Source: Algoriphagus sp. A40
GTDB taxonomy: Bacteria > Bacteroidota > Bacteroidia > Cytophagales > Cyclobacteriaceae
DNA length: 64,000 nucleotides
Direction: 5' to 3'
NCBI RefSeq assembly: GCF_002002735.1
Contig: NZ_MUNY01000072.1
Location: 1 to 64,000 of the forward strand
Position numbers and translations under genes: made by a program. The notes beneath the pieces were generated by a model. The model saw only the letters and a program-made list of their open reading frames with translations, had not been told where the DNA came from and did no database searches. Position 1 is the stretch's first letter, and every line of letters begins with the position of its first letter. Shown here in pieces: positions 7,961 to 14,897 of the stretch.

Positions 7961-8998
7961 TTAGCTGGCTGTGACTGGTTCGGAATGAAACAGTTCATCC
8001 TGACATTTTTCTACAAGTGATTCAAATCGATCAACGGTTTCTTTCAGGCTTAGTGCAGATTTTCCTCCGGCAGCATTTTTATGTCCTCCTCCGTTGAAGT
8101 AAGACGCGGCAAATTTGTTGACCGCTACATCGCTGCTGGACCGGAATGAAATTTTTATTCCGTCTTCCCGCTCTGAGAACAAAGCGGCAAGCTTGATGCC
8201 ATCCAAAGATAAAGCATAATTGACCAATCCTTCGGTGTCTCCGGTCTGGCTTTGATATTTTTTAAGATCTTTTTTGCTGATCACAAAGTAGGCCGTCTGA
8301 AGGTCTTCGCGCACGACCAGTCTGCGGGTAATCGCAAAACCGATGAATTTAAGGCGGTTTACAGAGTTGGAATCGTAGATCCAGTTGGAGATCTGGGTAG
8401 GGTCTGCCCCTTTGTCGATCAGTTCGGCGACCACGAGGTGGACGTTTTTGGTGGTATTCGGATGGCGGAACCCACCTGTGTCCGTCATGATTCCGGCATA
8501 GAGACACTCGGCGATATCTTTGTCGATGGCGTCTTTGTCACCCAAGTCTTCCACAATCAGTTGGTAGACCAGCTCGCAGGTAGCGGCAGCTTTGGTGCTC
8601 CAATACTTAAAGTGTGCAAATTCCTCCGGATCTTGGTGGTGGTCAATGTTGACCACAAAAGCTTTGGACTTCCGGATCATCTCCCCCAGTTCATTGACTC
8701 TATCCAGGACTGAAAAGTCGAGGCAGAAAATTATATCTGCCTGCTCCAGACGAAGTGAAGCCAATGGAATGTCTTCTGGCTTGCTGAAATCCAGGACGGA
8801 TTCGTTGCCTTTCATCCAGGAGAGAAAGGAAGGATAATCCGATGGAGTCACCACAGTGACCTCATGTCCTTTTTTGAGGAGATAGTTCGCCAGACCCAGG
8901 GAAGAACCCAATGCATCTGCATCAGGTTTCACATGGGTGGTGATGAATATTTTCTTGGGAGAGGAAAGTTCTTTTTTAAACGAGGCTAACGCTTCCAT
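7961..8998 (-). CDS. nrnA: DHH/DHHA1 phosphoesterase, oligoribonuclease/pAp phosphatase NrnA
   Basis: Protein of 345 residues from the ATG at 8998; an in-frame TTG three codons earlier is less likely. DHH domain: T-H-V-K-P-D-A-D-A-L-G-S near the N-terminus (metal ligands), D-F-S (near 100), N-I-D-H-H (about residue 120) and M-T-D-T-G-G-F (about 170). The DHHA1 part ends with the substrate-binding G-G-G-H-K-N-A-A-G-G motif. NrnA hydrolyses 2-5-mer RNA and 3'-phosphoadenosine 5'-phosphate in the cytoplasm. It precedes the FKBP trio on the same strand and diverges from ndk. Confidence 0.92.
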   Translation of the reverse strand: MEALASFKKELSSPKKIFITTHVKPDADALGSSLGLANYLLKKGHEVTVVTPSDYPSFLSWMKGNESVLDFSKPEDIPLASLRLEQADIIFCLDFSVLDRVNELGEMIRKSKAFVVNIDHHQDPEEFAHFKYWSTKAAATCELVYQLIVEDLGDKDAIDKDIAECLYAGIMTDTGGFRHPNTTKNVHLVVAELIDKGADPTQISNWIYDSNSVNRLKFIGFAITRRLVVREDLQTAYFVISKKDLKKYQSQTGDTEGLVNYALSLDGIKLAALFSEREDGIKISFRSSSDVAVNKFAASYFNGGGHKNAAGGKSALSLKETVDRFESLVEKCQDELFHSEPVTAS

Positions 8999-9126
8999 TA
9001 ATATCAATTCAGCGGCACTTTTGGCTCATGTAGCGTGCAAAGGTCTGCAATTTTTCCAGAAACACCAAAGAACTCATTCTTCTGATCCTAAGCTTCATAG
9101 ACTAGAATTCACTGCGCCAAGCTGGA

Positions 9127-9152
9127 TTGTTATGGGAAAACCCCTATTTTTG
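9127..9152 (+). promoter_or_regulatory. Candidate promoter for ndk
   Basis: A TATTTTTG -7 box (9145-9152) matches TAnnTTTG, with a TTG at 9127-9129. The 15-base spacing is a little shorter than the usual 17-23. It lies 34 bases before the ndk ATG. Confidence 0.45.
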
Positions 9153-9185
9153 CGGCCAAATTAAACCAAGACAAAACAAGATCCC

Positions 9186-9608
9186 ATGGCAAGTAACAGA
9201 ACATTCACGATGATCAAGCCGGACGCTTTTGAAGCCGGAAACTCAGGCGCTATCCTGAAAATGATCGAAGAGGCGGGCTTCAAAATAGTGGCCATGAAAG
9301 CTACCCAACTGACTCCGGCATTAGCTGGAAAATTCTATGAGGTACACAAGGAGAGACCATTCTATGCTGATCTGTGCAAATACATGTCCTCAGGACCAAT
9401 CATCGCAGCTATCCTTGAAAAGGACAATGCAGTGGAAGATTTCCGTGCTTTGATCGGTGCGACCAATCCTGCCAATGCAGCTGAAGGTACTATCCGTAAG
9501 ATCTTCGCCAAGTCTATCGAAGCCAATGCGGTCCATGGATCTGATTCCGACGAAAACGCAGCCATCGAAGGGAGCTTTTACTTTTCTCAAGCGGAGAGAG
9601 TTATTTAA
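9186..9608 (+). CDS. ndk: Nucleoside diphosphate kinase
   Basis: Protein of 140 residues, the standard NDK length. It transfers the gamma phosphate of ATP to NDPs through a phosphohistidine. The catalytic His117 sits in N-A-V-H-G-S-D-S, Lys11 in M-I-K-P-D-A is the conserved phosphate-binding lysine, and the R-x-x-I-G-A-T-N-P and G-T-I-R segments are present. It is monocistronic, with its own TAnnTTTG promoter candidate and a very strong terminator. Confidence 0.97.
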   Translation: MASNRTFTMIKPDAFEAGNSGAILKMIEEAGFKIVAMKATQLTPALAGKFYEVHKERPFYADLCKYMSSGPIIAAILEKDNAVEDFRALIGATNPANAAEGTIRKIFAKSIEANAVHGSDSDENAAIEGSFYFSQAERVI

Positions 9609-9660
9609 TCCTTCAACAGTCGATGGACGACAGTCCACAGCAATCAGCTATTGGACGGAT

Positions 9661-9702
9661 AAATCAAAAAAAGCGCCTCAAATGGGGCGCTTTTTTTGAT
9701 TT
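9661..9702 (+). terminator. Rho-independent terminator of ndk
   Basis: Arms of 17 bases at 9661-9677 and 9686-9702 pair perfectly (AAGCGCC/GGCGCTT core with long A/T flanks) around an 8-base loop, with a T-run in the right arm. Symmetrical A and T runs would let it work in both directions. Confidence 0.9.
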
Positions 9703-9740
9703 ATTGGATTGCATTTTTTGCTTTTTGTCAAATCTGGGAA

Positions 9741-9820
9741 TGTAGACATCTCACATAATTCAAAGTAAAATAAGATTTCTTTTATTTTACTTTGGCCGCT
9801 TAAAGTAAAATATAGACATC
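9741..9820. repeat. AT-rich hairpin flanked by direct repeats
   Basis: A perfect 13-base inverted repeat (9761-9773 and 9782-9794, arm CAAAGTAAAATAA) is followed by a third partial copy of the arm (AAAGTAAAATA at 9802-9812). TAGACATC occurs on both sides (9743-9750 and 9813-9820). It lies between ndk and the TPM gene, both of which point to it. Function unknown: transcription end, regulator site or small repeat. Confidence 0.45.
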
Positions 9821-9868
9821 CGAATATTCCAACACTTTTTATAGCAATCGGATTATTGCAATCGGACT

Positions 9869-10681
9869 TTACCAGCTCCCCCCAGCTCCGCCGCCGCCAA
9901 AGGATCCACCGCCGAAGCCGCCAAACCCTCCTCCGCCACCGAAGCCGCCGCCAAAGGATCCTTTACCTGAGGAGAAATCACCGAATTTGCCGCCACCGCC
10001 TTTGAGCATATTGGCCAGCATGATGGTCGTCCAGAGGTCAATTCCCCCACCTTTTCCGCCCATGTGGTTGTCGTTGTCTTTTCGGTTTTTGATCAATGGA
10101 ATGATTACAAACAGGACGATAAAGAGCAGAATGAAGAAAATTGCTCCTCCATGATCGCCATCTGACTCCACATCTTCGGCTTTGTATTCTCCGGAAGCCA
10201 GCTTGAAAATCATGTCTGTGGCCTGATCCAATCCCTGGTAATAGGCCTCCATTTTGAAATTAGGAAGGATCAGATTAGTGACGATCCGCTTGGCAAGCGC
10301 ATCGGGCACGGCACCTTCCATACCATAACCTGTCGCTATAAACACATTTCGATCTTCCATCGCAGCAAGGATCAAAATGCCGTTGTTATTGTCGGCACCG
10401 CCGATTCCCCAGGCTTGAGCAAGGCGCTGGGAATAGTCCGCAATCTCGTATTCCCCTGTGGAACGCATCAGCACGATGGCAATCTGGGTAGAGGTACTGT
10501 CATTGTAGGCCACCAGTTTTTGTTCCAAACTAGCCACTTCATCAGCGGAAAGTGTTCCGGTGAAATCAGTGACCAAGCGTGGAGGATTTGGAACGGGAGG
10601 AAAATCCTGTGCATTGATTTGTCCGAATAGGAGGACAAAAAATACCAGGAGAATTGGCTGCTTAGCCGAAAGATACTTCAT
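9869..10681 (-). CDS. TPM-domain protein, YgcG family, with glycine-rich tail
   Basis: Protein of 270 residues starting at M-K-Y-L-S-A-K, which gives a clear signal peptide ending I-N-A-Q; an upstream in-frame ATG at 10741 would bury it behind 20 polar residues. A TPM domain follows (V-T-D-F-T-G-T-L-S, then G-I-L-I-L-A-A-M-E-D-R and A-T-G-Y-G-M-E-G-A-V-P-D). Next come a transmembrane segment (I-F-F-I-L-L-F-I-V-L-F-V-I) and a long Gly/Ser/Phe-rich tail. It is the last gene of a lemA-TPM-TPM operon and overlaps the previous gene by 20 bases. TPM proteins are linked to envelope or photosystem repair; the bacterial function is unclear. Confidence 0.88.
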   Translation of the reverse strand: MKYLSAKQPILLVFFVLLFGQINAQDFPPVPNPPRLVTDFTGTLSADEVASLEQKLVAYNDSTSTQIAIVLMRSTGEYEIADYSQRLAQAWGIGGADNNNGILILAAMEDRNVFIATGYGMEGAVPDALAKRIVTNLILPNFKMEAYYQGLDQATDMIFKLASGEYKAEDVESDGDHGGAIFFILLFIVLFVIIPLIKNRKDNDNHMGGKGGGIDLWTTIMLANMLKGGGGKFGDFSSGKGSFGGGFGGGGGFGGFGGGSFGGGGAGGSW

Positions 10682-11096
10682 CCGAAAGTTCGTTTTTGTC
10701 GTCGGTTTTATCATAAGGGAAATGAGCTCCCAGCTGATCACCGGCTAAGTGAATGCCTTCGATGAGGCCTTGAGTGAATTTTCCCTGACGGAAATGGGAG
10801 GCCATTACTTCCTTGGTGCTTTCCCAAAAGTCTTTGGGAACTACTGCGTTGATTCCGGCATCTCCCAGGATTGCAAATTTGTGATCCAAAACTGCCAGAT
10901 AGAATAAAACTCCATTCCGGTCCTTGGTCTGATACATTTTGAGGGTTTCAAAAACCTCCGCAGCCCTGTCTAGGACATTGGCTTTGCAGTGATTTTCGAT
11001 ATGAACCTGGATTTCTCCGGAGGTACGAATTTCAGAAGACTGGATTGCAGCCTTGATTTGGTCCTTTTCCTCCGGAGAAAATAATTTCTCGGCCAT
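10662..11096 (-). CDS. TPM-domain protein
   Basis: Soluble protein of 144 residues with a single TPM domain and no signal peptide: E-I-R-T-S-G-E-I-Q-V-H-I-E near residue 22, then N-G-V-L-F-Y-L-A-V-L-D-H-K-F-A-I-L-G-D-A-G-I-N near 60-82. The C-terminus is acidic. It is the middle gene of the lemA-TPM-TPM operon, 2 bases after lemA. Such trios are common in Bacteroidota and suggest a joint envelope function, but no biochemical role is established from sequence. Confidence 0.88.
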   Translation of the reverse strand: MAEKLFSPEEKDQIKAAIQSSEIRTSGEIQVHIENHCKANVLDRAAEVFETLKMYQTKDRNGVLFYLAVLDHKFAILGDAGINAVVPKDFWESTKEVMASHFRQGKFTQGLIEGIHLAGDQLGAHFPYDKTDDKNELSDEVSFG

Positions 11097-11098
11097 GA

Positions 11099-11689
11099 TT
11101 AGAATTGTACGGTTGGGGCATTTTCAGCTCCTTCGGAAGCCTGGAAAGTACCTTTGGTCTCGAAGCCATACCATCCTGCAAACAGGTTGTTTGGGAAAGT
11201 ACGGATGTTGGCATTGAAGGCAACCACGGATTCGTTGAAGTTTCGTCTGGCTACTGCAATTCTGTTTTCAGTACCTTCAAGTTGGGCCTGCAATTCCAGG
11301 AAGTTTTGATTTGCCTTCAGGTCAGGATATTTCTCCACAGTCACCAACAAGCGGCTCAATGCTCCTGAAAGCTGGTCCTGGGCCTGCTGGAATTCCGCAA
11401 GTTTTTCGGGAGTAAGATTGGTGGGATCGATCGTCATAGAAGTCGCTTTGGCACGTGCTTCCACCACACTGGTAAGTGTCTCCTGCTCAAATTCCGCGTA
11501 ACCTTTAACGGTGTTCACCAGATTTGGAATTAGATCTGCACGACGCTGATATTGGGTTTCCACTTCAGCCCATTGTCCATTCACTTGTTCTTCCGTTTGG
11601 ACAAACTGGTTGTAGCTACCGACTGCTTTGGTGTAGAGATAAATACCCAAGACAGCGATAATGGCAACAGGGATGAGAAATTTTTTCAT
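11099..11689 (-). CDS. lemA: LemA family protein
   Basis: Protein of 196 residues: one N-terminal transmembrane anchor (I-P-V-A-I-I-A-V-L-G-I-Y) followed by a long helical periplasmic domain. Diagnostic segments are V-N-G-Q-W-A-E-V-E-T-Q-Y-Q-R-R-A-D-L-I-P-N-L-V and the C-terminal R-R-N-F-N-E-S-V-V-A-F-N with F-P-N-N-L-F-A-G. It is the first gene of the lemA-TPM-TPM operon. LemA function is poorly defined; an outside-facing helical bundle near the membrane is expected. Confidence 0.95.
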   Translation of the reverse strand: MKKFLIPVAIIAVLGIYLYTKAVGSYNQFVQTEEQVNGQWAEVETQYQRRADLIPNLVNTVKGYAEFEQETLTSVVEARAKATSMTIDPTNLTPEKLAEFQQAQDQLSGALSRLLVTVEKYPDLKANQNFLELQAQLEGTENRIAVARRNFNESVVAFNANIRTFPNNLFAGWYGFETKGTFQASEGAENAPTVQF

Positions 11690-11791
11690 AGTTTGTGAGT
11701 TGTGTTAAAAACGAGATGTTACACGGATTTCCTGTCCATGTGTTGTAATCCTGGATCAAAGTTATCCAAATTATCTTTTGCAGAGTGTTAT

Positions 11792-13048
11792 TTAAATCTG
11801 CTTTTTCAGATAGATACTCACTTTGTAGTCACTGAAATTGTTCAAGTCATTGTTGATATACCGCCTCATCTCGAATTCAATTTCCCTGCCTTCCTCAGAG
11901 CGCAACAGTTTGAAAATCTCCGACAATTCCCAGAGAAATGTAGGAACCCGATTGATGGAAAGGATTTCATCAAAGGCCAAAATACCGGTTTTGTAAGCAG
12001 GTGAACCCAAGCGAACATCACTCACATAAAACCGGTTCTCGTCATTTGGAACTTTTTTCAAAGTCAATCCGCTCATGTCAAATTCAAAGGGTGCATAAAA
12101 GTTGTCGCCCTTGCGGATCAAGGCCCGTTTTCTGGGATAATCCAATACCAGCCGTGTCCTTCCCAGGACTTCTGATCCCAGGCTACCCTGCCTGCCAGTG
12201 GCCACGATTATGTCGCTAAACGTATTTTTATCAGGATAGGAAGTAAGTACCTCCTTCATGATCAAGCCTTCTATATTAAGCGAATTGACACGACCGATAT
12301 AGCCATATAGGACTCCTCCCAGCGATTGGCCGAGTTGCGATTCGATAAAAAGCATAGGCATTTTGATGTCATCGGAGGTTTCCTGATTTAAAAGAAGGCC
12401 ATGATTGGCTCCGGTATCGATCAGTAATTTGGCTTCGAGTTTAGGCCCGTTCTTTTGATTGATCTTTGCATTGACATAGGCTTTGCTATCCTCGATTAGT
12501 AAATCGAATTTCTTATAAAAAGGCGGTTTCCATTTGAGGGCTTTTTCTTTGTAAAACTCGACAAAGCCTTCATCATAGTTGATTTTTACCGGGTTAAACT
12601 TAAAAAACTCGTAGCCTAGAATCCCATAAACCGGCACTCCGATCACAGACTCCAGTTCGAAAAAATCCTCTTCCAGCACCAAAAGGCTTTGGAGTCTTCC
12701 CTCGATTTCACCCAAATCCAGGGTATTGACAGGGGAAACCTGGGCCATAATAACTGTGGAACCATCAGCTCCGGCAATACTCAGCCTTCGGGTATAGGTC
12801 AATCCCAAAGCATCACCTAGCGTTTTACTAAAAAGGATGTTGGACCGGACTCCTGTGTCTACCAAAAAATTGATCGCCTCTTGGCCATTGATGGAAACTG
12901 GCAGGATAATCAAGCTGTTTGAAGAATAAAAAGGAATTCGGACTTTCCTGACATCCTCCTTCATAAAGAACCCGGGTACTTGTGCCCAACCGGAGTCAGC
13001 AAACAGAAAACTTAAAAACAAAAGGAGCAGAACCTTTCTACAAGTCAT
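11792..13048 (-). CDS. Secreted retropepsin-like aspartyl protease with PDZ domain
   Basis: Protein of 418 residues with a signal peptide ending at G-W-A-Q (about residue 23). It contains two retropepsin-type repeats with catalytic-site motifs F-L-V-D64-T-G and L-L-I-D211-T-G, so a single chain could form the two halves of an aspartyl protease. A C-terminal PDZ-like domain (about 325-405) has L-G-S-P-A-Y-K-T-G-I and G-R-E-I-E-F-E-M-R-R. Bacteroidota encode many such 'aspartyl protease family' proteins; substrates are unknown. It stands alone upstream of lemA. Confidence 0.82.
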   Translation of the reverse strand: MTCRKVLLLLFLSFLFADSGWAQVPGFFMKEDVRKVRIPFYSSNSLIILPVSINGQEAINFLVDTGVRSNILFSKTLGDALGLTYTRRLSIAGADGSTVIMAQVSPVNTLDLGEIEGRLQSLLVLEEDFFELESVIGVPVYGILGYEFFKFNPVKINYDEGFVEFYKEKALKWKPPFYKKFDLLIEDSKAYVNAKINQKNGPKLEAKLLIDTGANHGLLLNQETSDDIKMPMLFIESQLGQSLGGVLYGYIGRVNSLNIEGLIMKEVLTSYPDKNTFSDIIVATGRQGSLGSEVLGRTRLVLDYPRKRALIRKGDNFYAPFEFDMSGLTLKKVPNDENRFYVSDVRLGSPAYKTGILAFDEILSINRVPTFLWELSEIFKLLRSEEGREIEFEMRRYINNDLNNFSDYKVSIYLKKQI

Positions 13049-13256
13049 TTGGGTAGGGAGATCTCTGTTAAAAGTTAATCAGATTTATTTTATCCATATA
13101 CTTCCTCTAACTCAAAATCTACAATACTTGGCCGGGATTCACGTCAAAATTCATCAAGGGTAATTTAGATTAATCCCAAATTAACCAAGTTAACCGAGAA
13201 CGGTTTGTCAAAAAATCGGGAATACGTCATCTTTAATTTTTAATCATGTAAACCAC

Positions 13257-13736
13257 ATGGCAGATCCGGCCCTGATAGAGAAAGCAAAAAAAATCTTTGA
13301 AAATTTCCTTATTAAACAAGGAAATAGGAAGACCCCAGAGCGGTTTTCAGTCATCGATGAACTGTACATTTTACCTGAAGATGAACACATCGATGTGGAA
13401 GGCCTTTTCCTAAAAATGCGAAACAAGGGTTATTCCATCAGTCGGGCTACCATCTACAACACCCTCGATCTGCTGGTAGAAAGCGGCTTGGCTGTGAAGC
13501 ATCAGTTCAAAGATAAAGTTGCACTATACGAGCAGGCACTAACTTACAAGCACCATGATCACCATGTTTGCAACCAGTGCCGCAAAATCAGGGAATTCTC
13601 GGATCCCAAAATCAATGATATCAAAGAAAAGATGGGAAGAGAATTCCAGTCGGCCATCACCAGTCACTCCTTGGTTCTTTACGGAGATTGCAAAATCGAA
13701 AACTGTGAAAACCTCATTGTGTTGCAGACCTTTTGA
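13257..13736 (+). CDS. Fur-family transcriptional regulator
   Basis: Protein of 159 residues with an N-terminal winged helix (G-Y-S-I-S-R-A-T-I-Y-N-T-L-D-L-L recognition helix, about 58-73) and a C-terminal dimerisation/metal domain. Structural zinc site cysteines are C105-x-x-C108 and C145/C150. The His cluster K-H-H-D-H-H (98-103) is the regulatory metal site. This could be Fur, Zur or PerR; sequence alone does not decide it. The 3' end overlaps the convergent SRPBCC gene by 23 bases. Confidence 0.9.
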   Translation: MADPALIEKAKKIFENFLIKQGNRKTPERFSVIDELYILPEDEHIDVEGLFLKMRNKGYSISRATIYNTLDLLVESGLAVKHQFKDKVALYEQALTYKHHDHHVCNQCRKIREFSDPKINDIKEKMGREFQSAITSHSLVLYGDCKIENCENLIVLQTF

Positions 13737-14163
13737 AAATTTTTCGATAGACGGGCTTCCGGTAAGCAAACTGTACCCAAAGCACCGGATAAAGCAGGTA
13801 GTTCATCAATCCAAAAGGCGCTTCAAATTCAATCTCATCACGGATTACTGAGCCAATTCCTGTAGAAATCACCCGATGGGTATGTTTCCATTTTTTGAGA
13901 AAAAAGGGTAATTCCACACCCCAATCGACAAAGTAAAATTCCAAATCCGTTGTCCGGTCTTCAGTAATTTCACTGGTCCATTTTTGTCTGAAAAAGAGGA
14001 AATCCAGCTCCAGAGTGACGAAATCACCTTTTCTGGATCCATCAAATCGAAGCACCCTGACCGGAGGAAAAGGCGGGCTGAGTTTCTTGAAGAGTGATTG
14101 GTCGAAACCTGATTTCACTTCCAGGTAGCTTTGCTCCACAGAGGTTTGAAGGGCAATTTTCAT
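13714..14163 (-). CDS. SRPBCC-family ligand-binding protein
   Basis: Protein of 149 residues starting at M-K-I-A-L-Q-T-S-V; the same frame is open further upstream, but that part is antisense-free shadow of the overlapping oxidase gene. The START/polyketide-cyclase-like pattern shows K-I-A-L-Q-T at the start, a central F-V-T-L-E-L-D-F-L-F-F and the C-terminal helix with F-G-L-M-N-Y-L-L-Y-P-V-L. Its ATG overlaps the oxidase stop by one base (TAATG), so translation is probably coupled. Ligand unknown. Confidence 0.7.
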   Translation of the reverse strand: MKIALQTSVEQSYLEVKSGFDQSLFKKLSPPFPPVRVLRFDGSRKGDFVTLELDFLFFRQKWTSEITEDRTTDLEFYFVDWGVELPFFLKKWKHTHRVISTGIGSVIRDEIEFEAPFGLMNYLLYPVLWVQFAYRKPVYRKIFKRSATQ

Positions 14164-14777
14164 TAAAAGCTGAGTACGAAAAGAAAGAACAAAACCAGCC
14201 AAATTACCTCCATAAATTGCCAGTAAACGGTGAAAAGTCGGATCCGCATTTTTTCGAAAGGATTTGTGATTAGGATCAGTTTCCGGATGCCGTCTTCCTG
14301 AGTTTTGCGCAGCTGAAAAAGCAAAATCAAAGCAAAAACCATAGCACCAAGGAGGTGAAAAATATGAATTCCCGAAAGCAGATACAGAAAACTCCCACTC
14401 GGAAGTCCCGTAAAATTGATGCCCATATCTGTCAGTTCTTTCCATCCTGCTACTTGAAGTATGGTAAATATCACCCCCAACAAAAAGGTATTTCGAAGTG
14501 AACTTTCGAGTTTGGAAATATTTTCTTCCTGAAAATGGAGGCGCATTTTGACAACGGTATATCCCGAAAGAATCAGCATGAAAGTAGAAATCAAAAATGC
14601 CACCGGAATGCGATGGTTGGACCCAGCCAACTGATTGCTGCCTGAAAAAAGAAATGCTATCACCAAAAACAAAAAAATCAAACCGCTGCCAAGCATTCCC
14701 AAATATAGTAATGTCTCGTAGGGATGTAGGCTTTCGATGCGCTGAAGCCAGGATTGGGGTTCCTTGGTTCTATTCAT
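14163..14777 (-). CDS. Haem-copper oxidase subunit III (cytochrome c oxidase subunit III-like)
   Basis: Membrane protein of 204 residues with five predicted segments. The COX3 signatures are S-G-I-H-I-F-H-L-L-G-A-M (about 134-145) and Y-W-Q-F-M-E-V-I-W-L-V-L-F-F in the last helix. Subunit III supports the stability and proton uptake of the oxidase. No subunit I, II or IV lies nearby: the gene is paired with an SRPBCC gene and diverges from mfd, so it is an orphan or a subunit of an oxidase encoded elsewhere. Confidence 0.85.
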   Translation of the reverse strand: MNRTKEPQSWLQRIESLHPYETLLYLGMLGSGLIFLFLVIAFLFSGSNQLAGSNHRIPVAFLISTFMLILSGYTVVKMRLHFQEENISKLESSLRNTFLLGVIFTILQVAGWKELTDMGINFTGLPSGSFLYLLSGIHIFHLLGAMVFALILLFQLRKTQEDGIRKLILITNPFEKMRIRLFTVYWQFMEVIWLVLFFLFVLSF

Positions 14778-14859
14778 TCTCTAAAAACATTTTGGATGAG
14801 GCTTGGTTCAGAAAAAAACCAATTCCTCAAACTACACCCCGAAAAAGGCCAAAAAAACA

Positions 14860-14867
14860 TAAATTTG
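14860..14867 (+). promoter_or_regulatory. -7 box (TAAATTTG) upstream of mfd
   Basis: TAAATTTG matches TAnnTTTG. It lies 31 bases before the TTG proposed as the mfd start, and inside the frame if the upstream ATG were used; this is one reason to prefer the downstream start. No clear -33 TTG was found at the right spacing. Confidence 0.4.
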
Positions 14868-14897
14868 GCCCTCTCTTTTCCTCTTAACAATTCTATC

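Noticed and set aside
14164..14445. Upstream extension of the SRPBCC frame
   Set aside because: It lies inside the oxidase subunit III gene and reads as low-complexity shadow; the start at 14163 is coupled to the oxidase stop.
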